NCBI GenBank assembly: GCA_905234815.1
Contig: CAJOIX010000002.1
Coordinates: forward strand, 3,287 to 67,286
Source of the DNA: an uncultured Prevotella sp.
GTDB lineage: Bacteria > Bacteroidota > Bacteroidia > Bacteroidales > Bacteroidaceae
Length of the DNA stretch: 64,000 nt
Direction: 5' to 3'
Shown: one piece after another, positions 8,892 through 18,105 of the stretch
Layout: every line of letters begins with the position of its first letter
Position numbering within the stretch: the stretch's first letter is position 1
The notes under the pieces: model-generated
The model's input: the letters and a program-made list of their open reading frames with translations, nothing else
Database searches by the model: none
Told to the model about the DNA's origin: nothing
Program-made: the position numbers and the translations under genes

Positions 8892-10442
8892 TTAAGCTAC
8901 CTTCTCAAGCCATTTAACCATACCAAACATCACACCCATTGAGATGAGACAAACAATAAGGAATACTGTCCAACAAATCCAAATGGGGAACTCATTGTAA
9001 ATGAGGGGACCTATCCAGAGCAAACCATTGCCTACGGCAGTAGCTCCAAGCCACAAACCTTGACAGAGACCTTGCAGGTTCTTTGGTGCAACTTTCGAAA
9101 CAAACGAAAGGCCAAGAGGCGAAATGAACAACTCGGCCACAGTGAGGAAGAAGTAAGTAACGATCAGTACCCATGGACCAGCTTTCAGTCCTGCCTTTGC
9201 CGAGTCAGCCAGAGCAGTGAACTCATTGGCTGAAGGATAACCTTGAGTGGCAGAATAAATGGCAAGGAAAAGATAGGCAATTCCTGCGATTCCCATACCA
9301 TAGGCTATTTTACGTGGAGTAGAGATTGGACGTCCGCGACTAGTGAGCACATTGAAAATCCACATAATTACAGGTGTGAGTACGATAACAAAAAATGGGT
9401 TCACAGCCTGCCAAATCTCAGGTGCGATTGAATCGGTCTGCACAAAATCACGAGCAAAGAACGAAAGCGACTGTCCATTCTGATGGAATGAGAACCAGAA
9501 GAACACTGCTATGCCCAACACAGCAAACAAAGCGTACATACGTTGTTTAATTTCTGTGGCCATTGCTTTCTTTTCTTCCTCTGTATAACTTTCTGATACA
9601 ACAGATTCTTTCTTTCCTGGAGTGGGGAAGAGGTGCTTGGACAGAAGGAAAATGCACAAGGAAATAAGCATTGTCACAACTGAAGCAATGAAAGAATAAT
9701 GAATACCTGTGTTGAACACATCAAGATATTGCGAGCAGAATACTTGCAGATTCGTCGCATCACCACCAACTTTCACTACCAACTCGTTAAGGTTTTGCAG
9801 GTCGTTGTCTGAAATTTTGCCTGAAATAAACTCATGACAGAGTTTGGGCAGATCAGCATTGTAGGCCAGACCATGAACCTTCAACCACCAAGAGCGGAGC
9901 AATGGTGCGATGAATGGAGCCACAAGAGCACCGACATTAATAAAGACATAGAATATCTGGAAACCGGCATCACGCTGTCCTTGAGCCCATTTCAATTTTG
10001 TCTCGCCTTCCTTTGCAGCCTCGGCCTCAAAATTATCGTACATCTGACCTACAATGGCTTGGAGATTTCCTTTAAACAGACCATTACCACAAGCTATCAT
10101 GGCCAATGCAAAAACAGTGAATGCCAACAGCCATGTACTATTGTCTGGTGTGGCCAACACAGGAATGGAAAGAAGTACATAACCAAGGGCCATAATGACA
10201 AGTCCCCAGGCAATTGTTGCCTTATAGTTTTGAGTACGGTCGGCTATGATACCACCCACCAATGAAAGCACATAAATGGCTGTGAGGAACATGGCGGCAA
10301 TGAATCCGCTCTGTCCATCAGAAAGTCCGAACTTTGAACAAAGGAAGAGTGCCAACACGGCATTCATGATGTAGTAGCCGAATCGCTCGCCCATATTGCT
10401 GAGCGCGGCTAAAAGGAGTCCTTTTGGATGATTCTTAAACAT
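8892..10442 (-). CDS. POT/PTR family proton-dependent peptide transporter (MFS)
   Basis: LAALSNMGERFGYYIMNAVLALFL, GGIIADR, ISPLGLSFVSKVAP. Confidence 0.93.
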   Translation of the reverse strand: MFKNHPKGLLLAALSNMGERFGYYIMNAVLALFLCSKFGLSDGQSGFIAAMFLTAIYVLSLVGGIIADRTQNYKATIAWGLVIMALGYVLLSIPVLATPDNSTWLLAFTVFALAMIACGNGLFKGNLQAIVGQMYDNFEAEAAKEGETKLKWAQGQRDAGFQIFYVFINVGALVAPFIAPLLRSWWLKVHGLAYNADLPKLCHEFISGKISDNDLQNLNELVVKVGGDATNLQVFCSQYLDVFNTGIHYSFIASVVTMLISLCIFLLSKHLFPTPGKKESVVSESYTEEEKKAMATEIKQRMYALFAVLGIAVFFWFSFHQNGQSLSFFARDFVQTDSIAPEIWQAVNPFFVIVLTPVIMWIFNVLTSRGRPISTPRKIAYGMGIAGIAYLFLAIYSATQGYPSANEFTALADSAKAGLKAGPWVLIVTYFFLTVAELFISPLGLSFVSKVAPKNLQGLCQGLWLGATAVGNGLLWIGPLIYNEFPIWICWTVFLIVCLISMGVMFGMVKWLEKVA

Positions 10443-10473
10443 AACTGTAATTTTTTATTTAATATTCAATTAT

Positions 10474-11250
10474 TTATTTCTTTATAATGTCGAAAAGGTA
10501 AGAAACCTTCAATTGGATATTTTGATGATTTGAAGATCCAAATGTATCGGCCGAGGAATCAGCATAGATATTTCCCAATCCATAATAGTAACGTGCTTCG
10601 AAGAGCAAGTGACCTGCTGTATGGTGACTGTATTCTACGCCTATGCCGCCTGTAATACCATAATCAAATTTATTTTTTAATGGTAAAGTTTCCTGTTCTA
10701 CGACCTTACAAGCACGTGCATCGATATTCCGATACTCTGGATCAAAATTCATTGTAACACTTTCGCTCTGATAAAATCCGAACTGCGGGCCACCACGGAA
10801 GAAGAAACTCCAACCTTGTATTTCTTTCCCCCACGACAGTTGAGCCATGATTGGAACTTGAATGTATTTAATTGATCGTGAATACTTTTCTTCAAGGCCA
10901 GTTTGCTCGTTGATAACAGGTTGGTCGTTTATATCAAGGATGTTTTCCTTCCAACCCATAGTGTTTAAATTCACCTCTCCATAGATAGAACAAATGGTCT
11001 TAAAATATTTTTCACAAGTGTAACGCATTGACAGTCCGCCAGTAAATCCAGTGATATGTCCCTGCGGTATCTCAGGCGTAAAGCGCACAGACGAAATAGA
11101 ATATCCGCCATTTGCACCTATAGCTAAACGGTTTCTATGTTCGCCCACTTGAGCTTGCATAGCTAAGAAAAATCCAAAAAGAAAGAGGAAAGAAAAAATT
11201 ATCCTCTGGGTTGGATTATGAAATGTTGTATATGGAATGTAAAATTTCAT
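10474..11250 (-). CDS. PorT-family outer membrane beta-barrel protein
   Basis: Signal peptide then LAIGANGGYSISSVRFTPEI ... barrel-like alternation ending YLFDIIKK. Confidence 0.75.
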   Translation of the reverse strand: MKFYIPYTTFHNPTQRIIFSFLFLFGFFLAMQAQVGEHRNRLAIGANGGYSISSVRFTPEIPQGHITGFTGGLSMRYTCEKYFKTICSIYGEVNLNTMGWKENILDINDQPVINEQTGLEEKYSRSIKYIQVPIMAQLSWGKEIQGWSFFFRGGPQFGFYQSESVTMNFDPEYRNIDARACKVVEQETLPLKNKFDYGITGGIGVEYSHHTAGHLLFEARYYYGLGNIYADSSADTFGSSNHQNIQLKVSYLFDIIKK

Positions 11251-11264
11251 TATTTGTGGTATTC

Positions 11265-12635
11265 TTAGTAGTTTATCATTTGTATTTTTCCTGTCGGAGT
11301 ATAATGTATCAACATGAAGGCATTATTTTTATTTCCGCCCTGCGGAGAAACTTTTGTGAATCGCAAGGGTGTCTGTATAGGACGAACAAGCGCTTGAGAT
11401 CTTTCAGCAGTGAAATCTATGCCGTAGGTATGGAGACCTTTGATGAAGAAAAGGGCATGGTCGAATCCTGTAAGGGCGAAACGCGGCTGGCGGTGTTGCA
11501 TATCAACATGAAACCAGTCTTTATAAGACTGCTCAAGCTGCATTGTATTAATCGATTGCGCATTATAATAAAAAGTGGAAGGCAGATATAGATCTAAGTT
11601 GCAAAAATTTCTCTTTTGCTGCCGCTCATAAACAAGCCATTCGTTATAGCCAAACACTGACAGAGTCATATCTGCCACTTCACTTTGCAACAGCGAGAGT
11701 TTGTTGAATGCTTTGGTCATGAAAGCGCCTTTTCCACTGTTTAACACCACCACGTTGTGTTGCGCAGGGTCAAATGCTTTTTCAAACTGTTCATAAGCAT
11801 TATTGAGATTTGTAATATTATAATTTATTCCTTTAGCATCGAGTGTTTTCCTTAGCAAAGAGATAAAGTGGGCTTTATTGCTTGTGGAATCATTGCAATC
11901 AATAATAACTGGATGGTCACCTTCAAATCTTTCCATAAAAGCCTCAACAGCAGCCTGATCAATGACGCTCTGAGGTTGATAGACCTGATAGATACTTTCA
12001 TGGGTCTCCACATCGTTACCACTGATGGAGAAAGGTATTACCATCTTTATATTGTACTTATCACAGAAATTGGCTAAGGCTGCTACTTGTTTTGTGTAGA
12101 GCGGACCAAAGATAATGTCGCACTGTTGCGCCGATTTATCTAATAAAACTTGTCGGATATCAGCGTCTATATTTACATTCCAAGCATGAATCTCGGTTGA
12201 AATACCACTACGCCGGAGTGAATCACAACCCATCAATAGACCGCGATAGTATTCAATCATCCGCTGTCCGTCACCATCTACGTTATGGAGCGGCAGCATA
12301 ATGCCTATTTTTACGGCTCGTTGACGCACATCGGTGCGCAGTGGCACGGTTGGAGTATTCTTAATGTCTGGAGCAATTTGCTTACTCTGAGGCTTTTGCT
12401 CTTTGGCAAACGGAATGAAAATGGTATCACCTTTTTTCAACACATAATCTGCTTGTGCCATTTCCGGGTTAGCGACTTTCAGTTCATCAACAGTCAACCC
12501 ATATAACATAGCAATGCCATAGATTGTGTCCTTCTTCTTCACTTTATACAAATCGCGCCAAGAGGTAATTTGCGCCTGCGCTGAATATATAAAGCAAGAA
12601 GCAAGAATGAGGAGAAAATAGTAACGCAATTTCAT
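11265..12635 (-). CDS. LysM-domain protein with periplasmic binding protein (type 1)-like domain
   Basis: YKVKKKDTIYGIAMLYGLTVDELKVANP...LKKGDTIFIP (LysM), then IGIMLPLHNVDGDGQRMIEYYRGLLMG. Confidence 0.88.
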   Translation of the reverse strand: MKLRYYFLLILASCFIYSAQAQITSWRDLYKVKKKDTIYGIAMLYGLTVDELKVANPEMAQADYVLKKGDTIFIPFAKEQKPQSKQIAPDIKNTPTVPLRTDVRQRAVKIGIMLPLHNVDGDGQRMIEYYRGLLMGCDSLRRSGISTEIHAWNVNIDADIRQVLLDKSAQQCDIIFGPLYTKQVAALANFCDKYNIKMVIPFSISGNDVETHESIYQVYQPQSVIDQAAVEAFMERFEGDHPVIIDCNDSTSNKAHFISLLRKTLDAKGINYNITNLNNAYEQFEKAFDPAQHNVVVLNSGKGAFMTKAFNKLSLLQSEVADMTLSVFGYNEWLVYERQQKRNFCNLDLYLPSTFYYNAQSINTMQLEQSYKDWFHVDMQHRQPRFALTGFDHALFFIKGLHTYGIDFTAERSQALVRPIQTPLRFTKVSPQGGNKNNAFMLIHYTPTGKIQMINY

Positions 12636-12644
12636 ATTTTAGCA

Positions 12645-15002
12645 TTAATTGAAGAAATTCCAACTGAGTCCGAAACGCAGTATTCGACCATTGAGCGGGT
12701 AATGGGGTGTGAAGAAGTAATTGGAAGAGCCCATGCCTTCGTTCACATGACTAAACATCACAAAGAAACGTGTATGTTTCAGGTGGAAATTAGCATAGAC
12801 ATTCACAATTGGGCAAGAGCCTGTTTCTACTTTTTCATTAGTTGCTTGCACGGCGAACTGCCCCAATTCTGGACTATAATCTGGAGCATAGTATCGGGTA
12901 AAATACCGCATATCTGCACCTAAGTCGCATTTAAGCACTTTCGCGATTTTGAAGCGTAAATACAGATTGGTGTATATGTTCAGCTTGGGCAATGGCAATA
13001 CGTCTTCTTTGCTCGATTTCTGATAGGTCAGGATATTATCCCAATGTACTGGTCCGAGTTTGAAGTTTTGCAGCAGTTGTGCTGTGAGCACAGTGATATT
13101 GTCTCCACATTGCATCGGAATGACATCCGTGCCGATATGATTCAAATCATCATCAAGACTATATGTACGAGCAAAGTAGCAATAATTCTTCATTTGATCG
13201 AAAGCCACACGCAATTGTGTTTTCGTCTTGGGCAGTGTGAGCATTGCTTCTAAGTGAGAATGTATTTGTTCGTCCAAATCATCTTGCTCCCACCAGAAGT
13301 GTCGCGATTGGTAATGCTGATAGTAGAATTCATGGCCCGTTCTATGAAAAAATGCTGTGGCAGCGATTTGTGCTGTATCACCCATAAGAGGAAAGTTGAA
13401 ATCAGCATTAGCATCAATAGAGAATTCGCCAACATCATCGCCTGCCACTCCTGCAGATGCAGTCACATCGTAATGAAGCCAATGGCCCTGTCGCTTGCTC
13501 AACTGACCACCTACAAATACTCCATTCTCATTGAACGAAGATTTCCCAATTGCGCTGGGTAGTGTATAGTGGCGCATTTCGTGTTCAGCAAAGACTTTTA
13601 AGCCTGCCTTAGCCCACTTATTAAATCCTTCGAGAAGTGATATAGCAAAAGTGTTTTTAAGGCGAAAGTGTTTTGTCTGATCATAGATAGAGTCGGGCTG
13701 GAGCTTTTCAGTTACATCGTAAAAGTTTAAGAAATAGTTGTCGGGAACCTCATAAGCCTCGTAAATACGGCGATAGTTATTAAACTGTACAGTATGAATA
13801 AAACTGGTGACAGGTACGTATTCTGTTTTCATCCACGCTGTGTCGCTGGGCTCGGTTACATTTTCGACCAATTCAGGTGCAGATGGCAGTTGATTCGCTG
13901 TTACTTTAATGCGTGTACTATCGTTCTTTGCTGCTGTCTCTGGTTCTGCACCCATAATGCGAGCATCCTTGGGGCGACCAGCGAAAGAGGGCTGTTGCTG
14001 ATAGTCATCCTCATCAAAATCCTGGCCTGCTTTTCGCGCCTTCCGCTCAGCCTCTTCTTTGGCACGTTGTGCGTCATTATCCTTCTTTGATTCAAGAGCG
14101 AACTGACGTGCCTTGATTTCATCATCGGTCATTTTTACTTTGCGACGGAAACCAACACTATAGCGGTGGGTGAAGAATATGTGCTGATTATCATTCCGAT
14201 TCCAGTTTTTATTAAGTACCGTAGGTATCTCGTCAGTTTCAAACTGGGTTTCAAAACGTTCGGGGTGGGTGATGTAGTTGTCGTCGATGATGCCCCCATT
14301 TTCGGTTACCTTCTGATGAAGGGTAGAGAAGAGGAGATGTGCCTGATATTGCTCACCTATGTAAGAACCATACAGCTGGTACTTGGCATGTGAAGTATTC
14401 TGGTTGGCATAGTAACCGCGGCCGTAGAGGTAATCATAATTGAATCCCACACCAATTTTCTTTCCGATATTCACACCAAACTTTGCAGCGATATGATCTT
14501 CACCTTGCTCACGGTTGCCTGCAGTGTTGAATGTCAGATTGGTGAAAGGAGAGAGCGTGTTGGTGAAATGGAACGTTTCGGGGTTGGGCACTACATAATC
14601 ATAGGGATTGACAAAGAAAAATTCATTGTCTTCCTGTCGATCTATAAAAATTCTATTTTGGCGTGGCGCGCCAAGGTTACCCGTGGTGTTGTATTGCCCG
14701 TAGAGTCCAGTTGTGAAGATTGTGTTTTGGAAATTAGGACTAAGCGTGTCTGGTTCGGCAGGTATAATATCGCCAAAGCGTGCATCTACCGTCCAAACCT
14801 TCAATCCCTTGGGTATTTCCTTGTCGGTTCCCAACGAGTCGGCTTGGGCTTGCATCTGCTTTTTTGTTACCACCGTACCATCTGCATTAATCTGCTGAAT
14901 ATCGCGAACATCGGCAGTTAGATTTGTTTGCGCTGTCGCTACTTCAACCAGTCCTATGCAAAAGAAGATGGAAAGAAAGAATGATTGGGTTGTATGATTC
15001 AT
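12645..15002 (-). CDS. Putative porin (Bacteroidetes); start revised to MNHTTQSFF
   Basis: Signal peptide after Met-9 of the listed ORF; long beta-barrel-like protein; ATG overlaps upstream small ORF stop (ATGA). Confidence 0.8.
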   Translation of the reverse strand: MNHTTQSFFLSIFFCIGLVEVATAQTNLTADVRDIQQINADGTVVTKKQMQAQADSLGTDKEIPKGLKVWTVDARFGDIIPAEPDTLSPNFQNTIFTTGLYGQYNTTGNLGAPRQNRIFIDRQEDNEFFFVNPYDYVVPNPETFHFTNTLSPFTNLTFNTAGNREQGEDHIAAKFGVNIGKKIGVGFNYDYLYGRGYYANQNTSHAKYQLYGSYIGEQYQAHLLFSTLHQKVTENGGIIDDNYITHPERFETQFETDEIPTVLNKNWNRNDNQHIFFTHRYSVGFRRKVKMTDDEIKARQFALESKKDNDAQRAKEEAERKARKAGQDFDEDDYQQQPSFAGRPKDARIMGAEPETAAKNDSTRIKVTANQLPSAPELVENVTEPSDTAWMKTEYVPVTSFIHTVQFNNYRRIYEAYEVPDNYFLNFYDVTEKLQPDSIYDQTKHFRLKNTFAISLLEGFNKWAKAGLKVFAEHEMRHYTLPSAIGKSSFNENGVFVGGQLSKRQGHWLHYDVTASAGVAGDDVGEFSIDANADFNFPLMGDTAQIAATAFFHRTGHEFYYQHYQSRHFWWEQDDLDEQIHSHLEAMLTLPKTKTQLRVAFDQMKNYCYFARTYSLDDDLNHIGTDVIPMQCGDNITVLTAQLLQNFKLGPVHWDNILTYQKSSKEDVLPLPKLNIYTNLYLRFKIAKVLKCDLGADMRYFTRYYAPDYSPELGQFAVQATNEKVETGSCPIVNVYANFHLKHTRFFVMFSHVNEGMGSSNYFFTPHYPLNGRILRFGLSWNFFN

Positions 15003-15172
15003 CGTTTTAACATTCTGATGCAGCATTCTGCAAATTTAAAGGCAATGGCGACGATGATAACAATACCACCCCATGTTTGATTGCCCCACATATAGATACC
15101 CATTCCAGCAAAGGCTCCAAGAATGAATATGGAGTTCAGGGTATTGCGGAGTTTAAAATACTTGTCTCTCAT
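14999..15172 (-). CDS. 57-aa small membrane protein (MRDKYFKLRNTLNSIFILGAFAGMGIYMWGNQTWGGIVIIVAIAFKFAECCIRMLKR)
   Basis: Open frame ATG to TGA with two hydrophobic segments; fills the gap between flanking same-strand genes with ATGA overlap; below the ORF track cutoff. Confidence 0.8.
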   Translation of the reverse strand: MRDKYFKLRNTLNSIFILGAFAGMGIYMWGNQTWGGIVIIVAIAFKFAECCIRMLKR

Positions 15173-15176
15173 CGCG

Positions 15177-16121
15177 TTATTTTGTTAATAAATCAGTCAA
15201 TGCGTTGAATATTTCATTTTTGCGATCAATTGTTCCTTGGCGGAATTTGCGCAAATTGCGATATACCTGTCCTTTCTTATTCAGTGCCTTTCGATCGCTA
15301 ATTAGCTCTTCAGCAGTAGCACGGAAGCCATAATCAAGATGTTCCTCATAGCCAAAACTGATGCGCTCCATGGTAAGGTGAAGGTGATTATCTGTGCAAT
15401 CAGCCAAAATGACATAGTTGAATTTGGAACGATCGAGCGATAAAGCTGTCCGCGAGAACAGCATCCACTCTTGATATCGGGCGGCAATCTGATGCTGTTG
15501 CTCATTTACCAGCTGTATTCCTGTCACCTCATCAGGGCGCTGGTTGTTGTCGGTTGCCTGCTGCTGAAGATATTTATACACTTTACCATAGATTTCATCT
15601 GCAGAAAGACCAGGCAAGTCGAGGTCAAGCGTAAAAACCACGCGGCCATCAATCTCTGGAATCTCCAAGTTGATAGGAGTTTCAGGAGTAAGAGGAGCAG
15701 ACTGAGATGTTGTTTCCTCTACTGTTTTGGCGGAAAGTTTTTCAGGAGTTGTCCAGCCTCCCGTAGATGCTGCACGTGGTTGTTCATCGGCCTTAGGCGC
15801 AGGCTGCAAATTCTCGCTTTCTACAGACTGCCGGGCCTGCTGTTGTGCTACTGCGGCTGCGGCTTTCAATCGGGCTGCTTCAGCCTCTGCTTCCATGGCT
15901 TTTGCTTCCAGTTGGGCTTGTTCTGCAGCTTGTTTCTTGATTTTTTCTTCTTTTTTCTTATTGCTTTTGGCTGCCTTCTTTGCTTCTTTGATAGCTTTCT
16001 TGGCGGCAGCAACTTCACGCTGTGCTTTTTCCAAACGCTGCTGAGGAGTCAATTCGGTTTGAGATTGAGCTGATGCAGAAAGAGTTGCAAACAGCGCGAG
16101 AACAAAAAGAAATCGTTTCAT
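15177..16121 (-). CDS. Secreted Lys/Ala-rich coiled-coil protein with C-terminal DUF4468-like domain; start revised to MKRFLF
   Basis: MKRFLFVLALFATLSASAQ signal; KAKKAAKSNKKKEEKIKKQAAEQAQLEAKAMEAEAEAA helix; FTLDLDLPGLSADEIYGKVYKYL... Confidence 0.75.
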   Translation of the reverse strand: MKRFLFVLALFATLSASAQSQTELTPQQRLEKAQREVAAAKKAIKEAKKAAKSNKKKEEKIKKQAAEQAQLEAKAMEAEAEAARLKAAAAVAQQQARQSVESENLQPAPKADEQPRAASTGGWTTPEKLSAKTVEETTSQSAPLTPETPINLEIPEIDGRVVFTLDLDLPGLSADEIYGKVYKYLQQQATDNNQRPDEVTGIQLVNEQQHQIAARYQEWMLFSRTALSLDRSKFNYVILADCTDNHLHLTMERISFGYEEHLDYGFRATAEELISDRKALNKKGQVYRNLRKFRQGTIDRKNEIFNALTDLLTK

Positions 16122-16316
16122 AGCACCTATGATGTTAATTTTATTTGACAATTTATCTTTGCAAAGTTACGAAAAACGAGAGAAATACAAAAAGGAAAGC
16201 TCGCTTTTCTTTTCATTTCCGATTGTTAGCGTTTTCCCGAATGGTTAAGTCACAAAAAAATCGGCATTTATATAAATATAATTTGATTGAAGTTTGAGAT
16301 TTTCTTCTCATTATTG

Positions 16317-16324
16317 TATCTTTG
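16317..16324 (+). promoter_or_regulatory. -7 element TATCTTTG with -33 TTTG (16293-16296)
   Basis: 20-nt spacing between TTTG and TATCTTTG, upstream of the DASS transporter. Confidence 0.6.
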
Positions 16325-16388
16325 CATCCGTTTGAAATTTTTGTTAGAAAACATATCTATTAACTAATCAAATAAATTATTTCAACTC

Positions 16389-17912
16389 ATGTTAGACAAA
16401 TTCAAATTGAGCAAGTCGCTGCATATGGAAACTCCATTGCACCTTGAGAAGGCTGTGCATATGGCCAACGACCTCTCTCATCGCTTCAGCAATCGTCGAT
16501 TCATCATGTTTCTGATTGCTATTGCACTTACCACACTTGTGTGGAATCTTCCTTCAACAGCCTTTGGTATCGACGGGTTAACTGTTGTTCACCAGCGCAT
16601 CATCGCCATCTTCGTATTTGCCACGATTATGTGGATTACGGAATGTATTCCTGCCTGGGCTACATCGGTATCGTTGATTGCCATGTTGCTCTTTAGTGTG
16701 AGCGACAATGCCTTTCTGTTCCTTCGCGATGGTATTGACAAGGAGGCGCTACTGAACCACAAGGCACTGTTGGCAACATTTGCCGACCCCATAATTATCC
16801 TCTTCCTCGGTGGCTTTGTGCTGGCCATTGCAGCCATGAAATCCGGCCTGGATGCTGTTTTGGCTCGTGTATTGCTAAAACCTTTTGGCACTCGCAGTGA
16901 GGTGGTGCTCTTGGGATTCCTGCTCATCACAGGTCTCTTCTCCATGTTCCTCTCCAACACTGCAACGGCTGCCATGATGCTTACGTTCCTTGCTCCGGTG
17001 TTTAAGGCACTTCCTCCCGATGGAAAGGGTAGAGTTGCGCTCACTCTGGCCATTCCCGTAGCTGCCAATATCGGTGGTATGGGTACGCCCATCGGCACAC
17101 CACCGAACATGATTGCCCTGAAATATCTCAATGATCCTGACGGACTCAACCTTGGCATTGGCTTTGGTCAGTGGATGGCGTTTATGTTGCCCCTCACCAT
17201 TGTTCTGCTCCTGATTGGTTGGTGGTTGCTCATCACTTTCTTCCCCTTTAAGCAGAAGACCATCAATTTGGAAATTGAGGGCACAGTTCCTCACAACTGG
17301 CGTACAGTCGTGGTGGCCGTAACATTTGTGCTGACCGTATTCATGTGGCTGTTCGACTCTCTGATTGGCGTGAACGCGAACTCTGTAGCCATGTTCCCAA
17401 TTGCTGTTTTTGCCCTGACGGGTGTGATTCGTGCTGACGATTTGCGCGACATCAACTGGTCGGTTATTTGGATGGTTGCTGGCGGTTTTGCCTTAGGCTT
17501 GGCCCTCAACAATTCCGGTCTGGCCGAATTGGCCATTGAGAGCATCCCATTTGGATCATGGTCGCCAGTGGTTATTCTGATTGTATCGGGATTGCTCTGC
17601 TACACACTTTCCAATTTTATCTCCAACACTGCAACGGCCGCACTTCTTGTGCCGATTCTCGTAGTCGCCTGCAAGGGTATGGGAGACAACATCAATGCCA
17701 TTGGTGGCGTTTCTACCGTGCTGATAGGTATTGCTATTTCTGCTTCGGTGGCCATGTCGCTGCCCATCTCAACACCGCCGAATGCGATTGCTCACTCCAC
17801 AGGACTGGTGAAGCAAAACGAGATGCTGAAAATTGGTCTCACAGTAGGTATTATCGGTCTGATTATCGGATACTCCACACTCTATTTCGTAGCACAGCTT
17901 GGCTGGATTTAA
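16389..17912 (+). CDS. DASS (SLC13) family sodium/anion symporter
   Basis: SNTATAAMMLTFLAPV, ANIGGMGTPIGTPPNMIAL, second SNTATAALLVPI and ASVAMSLPISTPPNAIAHSTG. Confidence 0.95.
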   Translation: MLDKFKLSKSLHMETPLHLEKAVHMANDLSHRFSNRRFIMFLIAIALTTLVWNLPSTAFGIDGLTVVHQRIIAIFVFATIMWITECIPAWATSVSLIAMLLFSVSDNAFLFLRDGIDKEALLNHKALLATFADPIIILFLGGFVLAIAAMKSGLDAVLARVLLKPFGTRSEVVLLGFLLITGLFSMFLSNTATAAMMLTFLAPVFKALPPDGKGRVALTLAIPVAANIGGMGTPIGTPPNMIALKYLNDPDGLNLGIGFGQWMAFMLPLTIVLLLIGWWLLITFFPFKQKTINLEIEGTVPHNWRTVVVAVTFVLTVFMWLFDSLIGVNANSVAMFPIAVFALTGVIRADDLRDINWSVIWMVAGGFALGLALNNSGLAELAIESIPFGSWSPVVILIVSGLLCYTLSNFISNTATAALLVPILVVACKGMGDNINAIGGVSTVLIGIAISASVAMSLPISTPPNAIAHSTGLVKQNEMLKIGLTVGIIGLIIGYSTLYFVAQLGWI

Positions 17913-17938
17913 GACGATTGATCAAACTATTTTACACA

Positions 17939-17978
17939 AAAAACTCCTCGCAGCGCAACTTGGCTGCGAGGAGTTTTT
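17939..17978 (+). terminator. Intrinsic terminator after DASS transporter
   Basis: AAAACTCCTCGCAGC-GCAACTTG-GCTGCGAGGAGTTTTTT perfect stem plus T-tract. Confidence 0.93.
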
Positions 17979-18001
17979 TATTGTCTGTGAAATGGCTGTT
18001 T

Positions 18002-18089
18002 CCAATAGCTATGCTTTTGCCCTCCAATAGGATAGCTTTTACAACCTAAAAGCATAGCTTTTGAAGGCTAAAAGGATAGCTCTTGAATT
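18002..18089 (-). repeat. Array of four 22-bp near-palindromic units (array 1)
   Basis: CCAATAGCTATGCTTTTGCCCT / CCAATAGGATAGCTTTTACAAC / CTAAAAGCATAGCTTTTGAAGG / CTAAAAGGATAGCTCTTGAATT, exact 22-bp register. Confidence 0.88.
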
Positions 18090-18105
18090 TAGGGCCCCAA
18101 AGGGG

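Noticed and set aside
15471-16073. Antisense ORF 200 aa (and 15727..16044) opposite the Lys/Ala-rich gene
   Set aside because: Cys/Phe-rich translation is a by-product of the biased codons of the real minus-strand gene
16589-17294. Antisense ORFs of 189 and 139 aa inside the DASS transporter
   Set aside because: Opposite strand of a highly confident transporter; no family resemblance
18002-18089. Possible CRISPR array
   Set aside because: Units are contiguous 22-mers with no unique spacers, no cas genes nearby, and only four units
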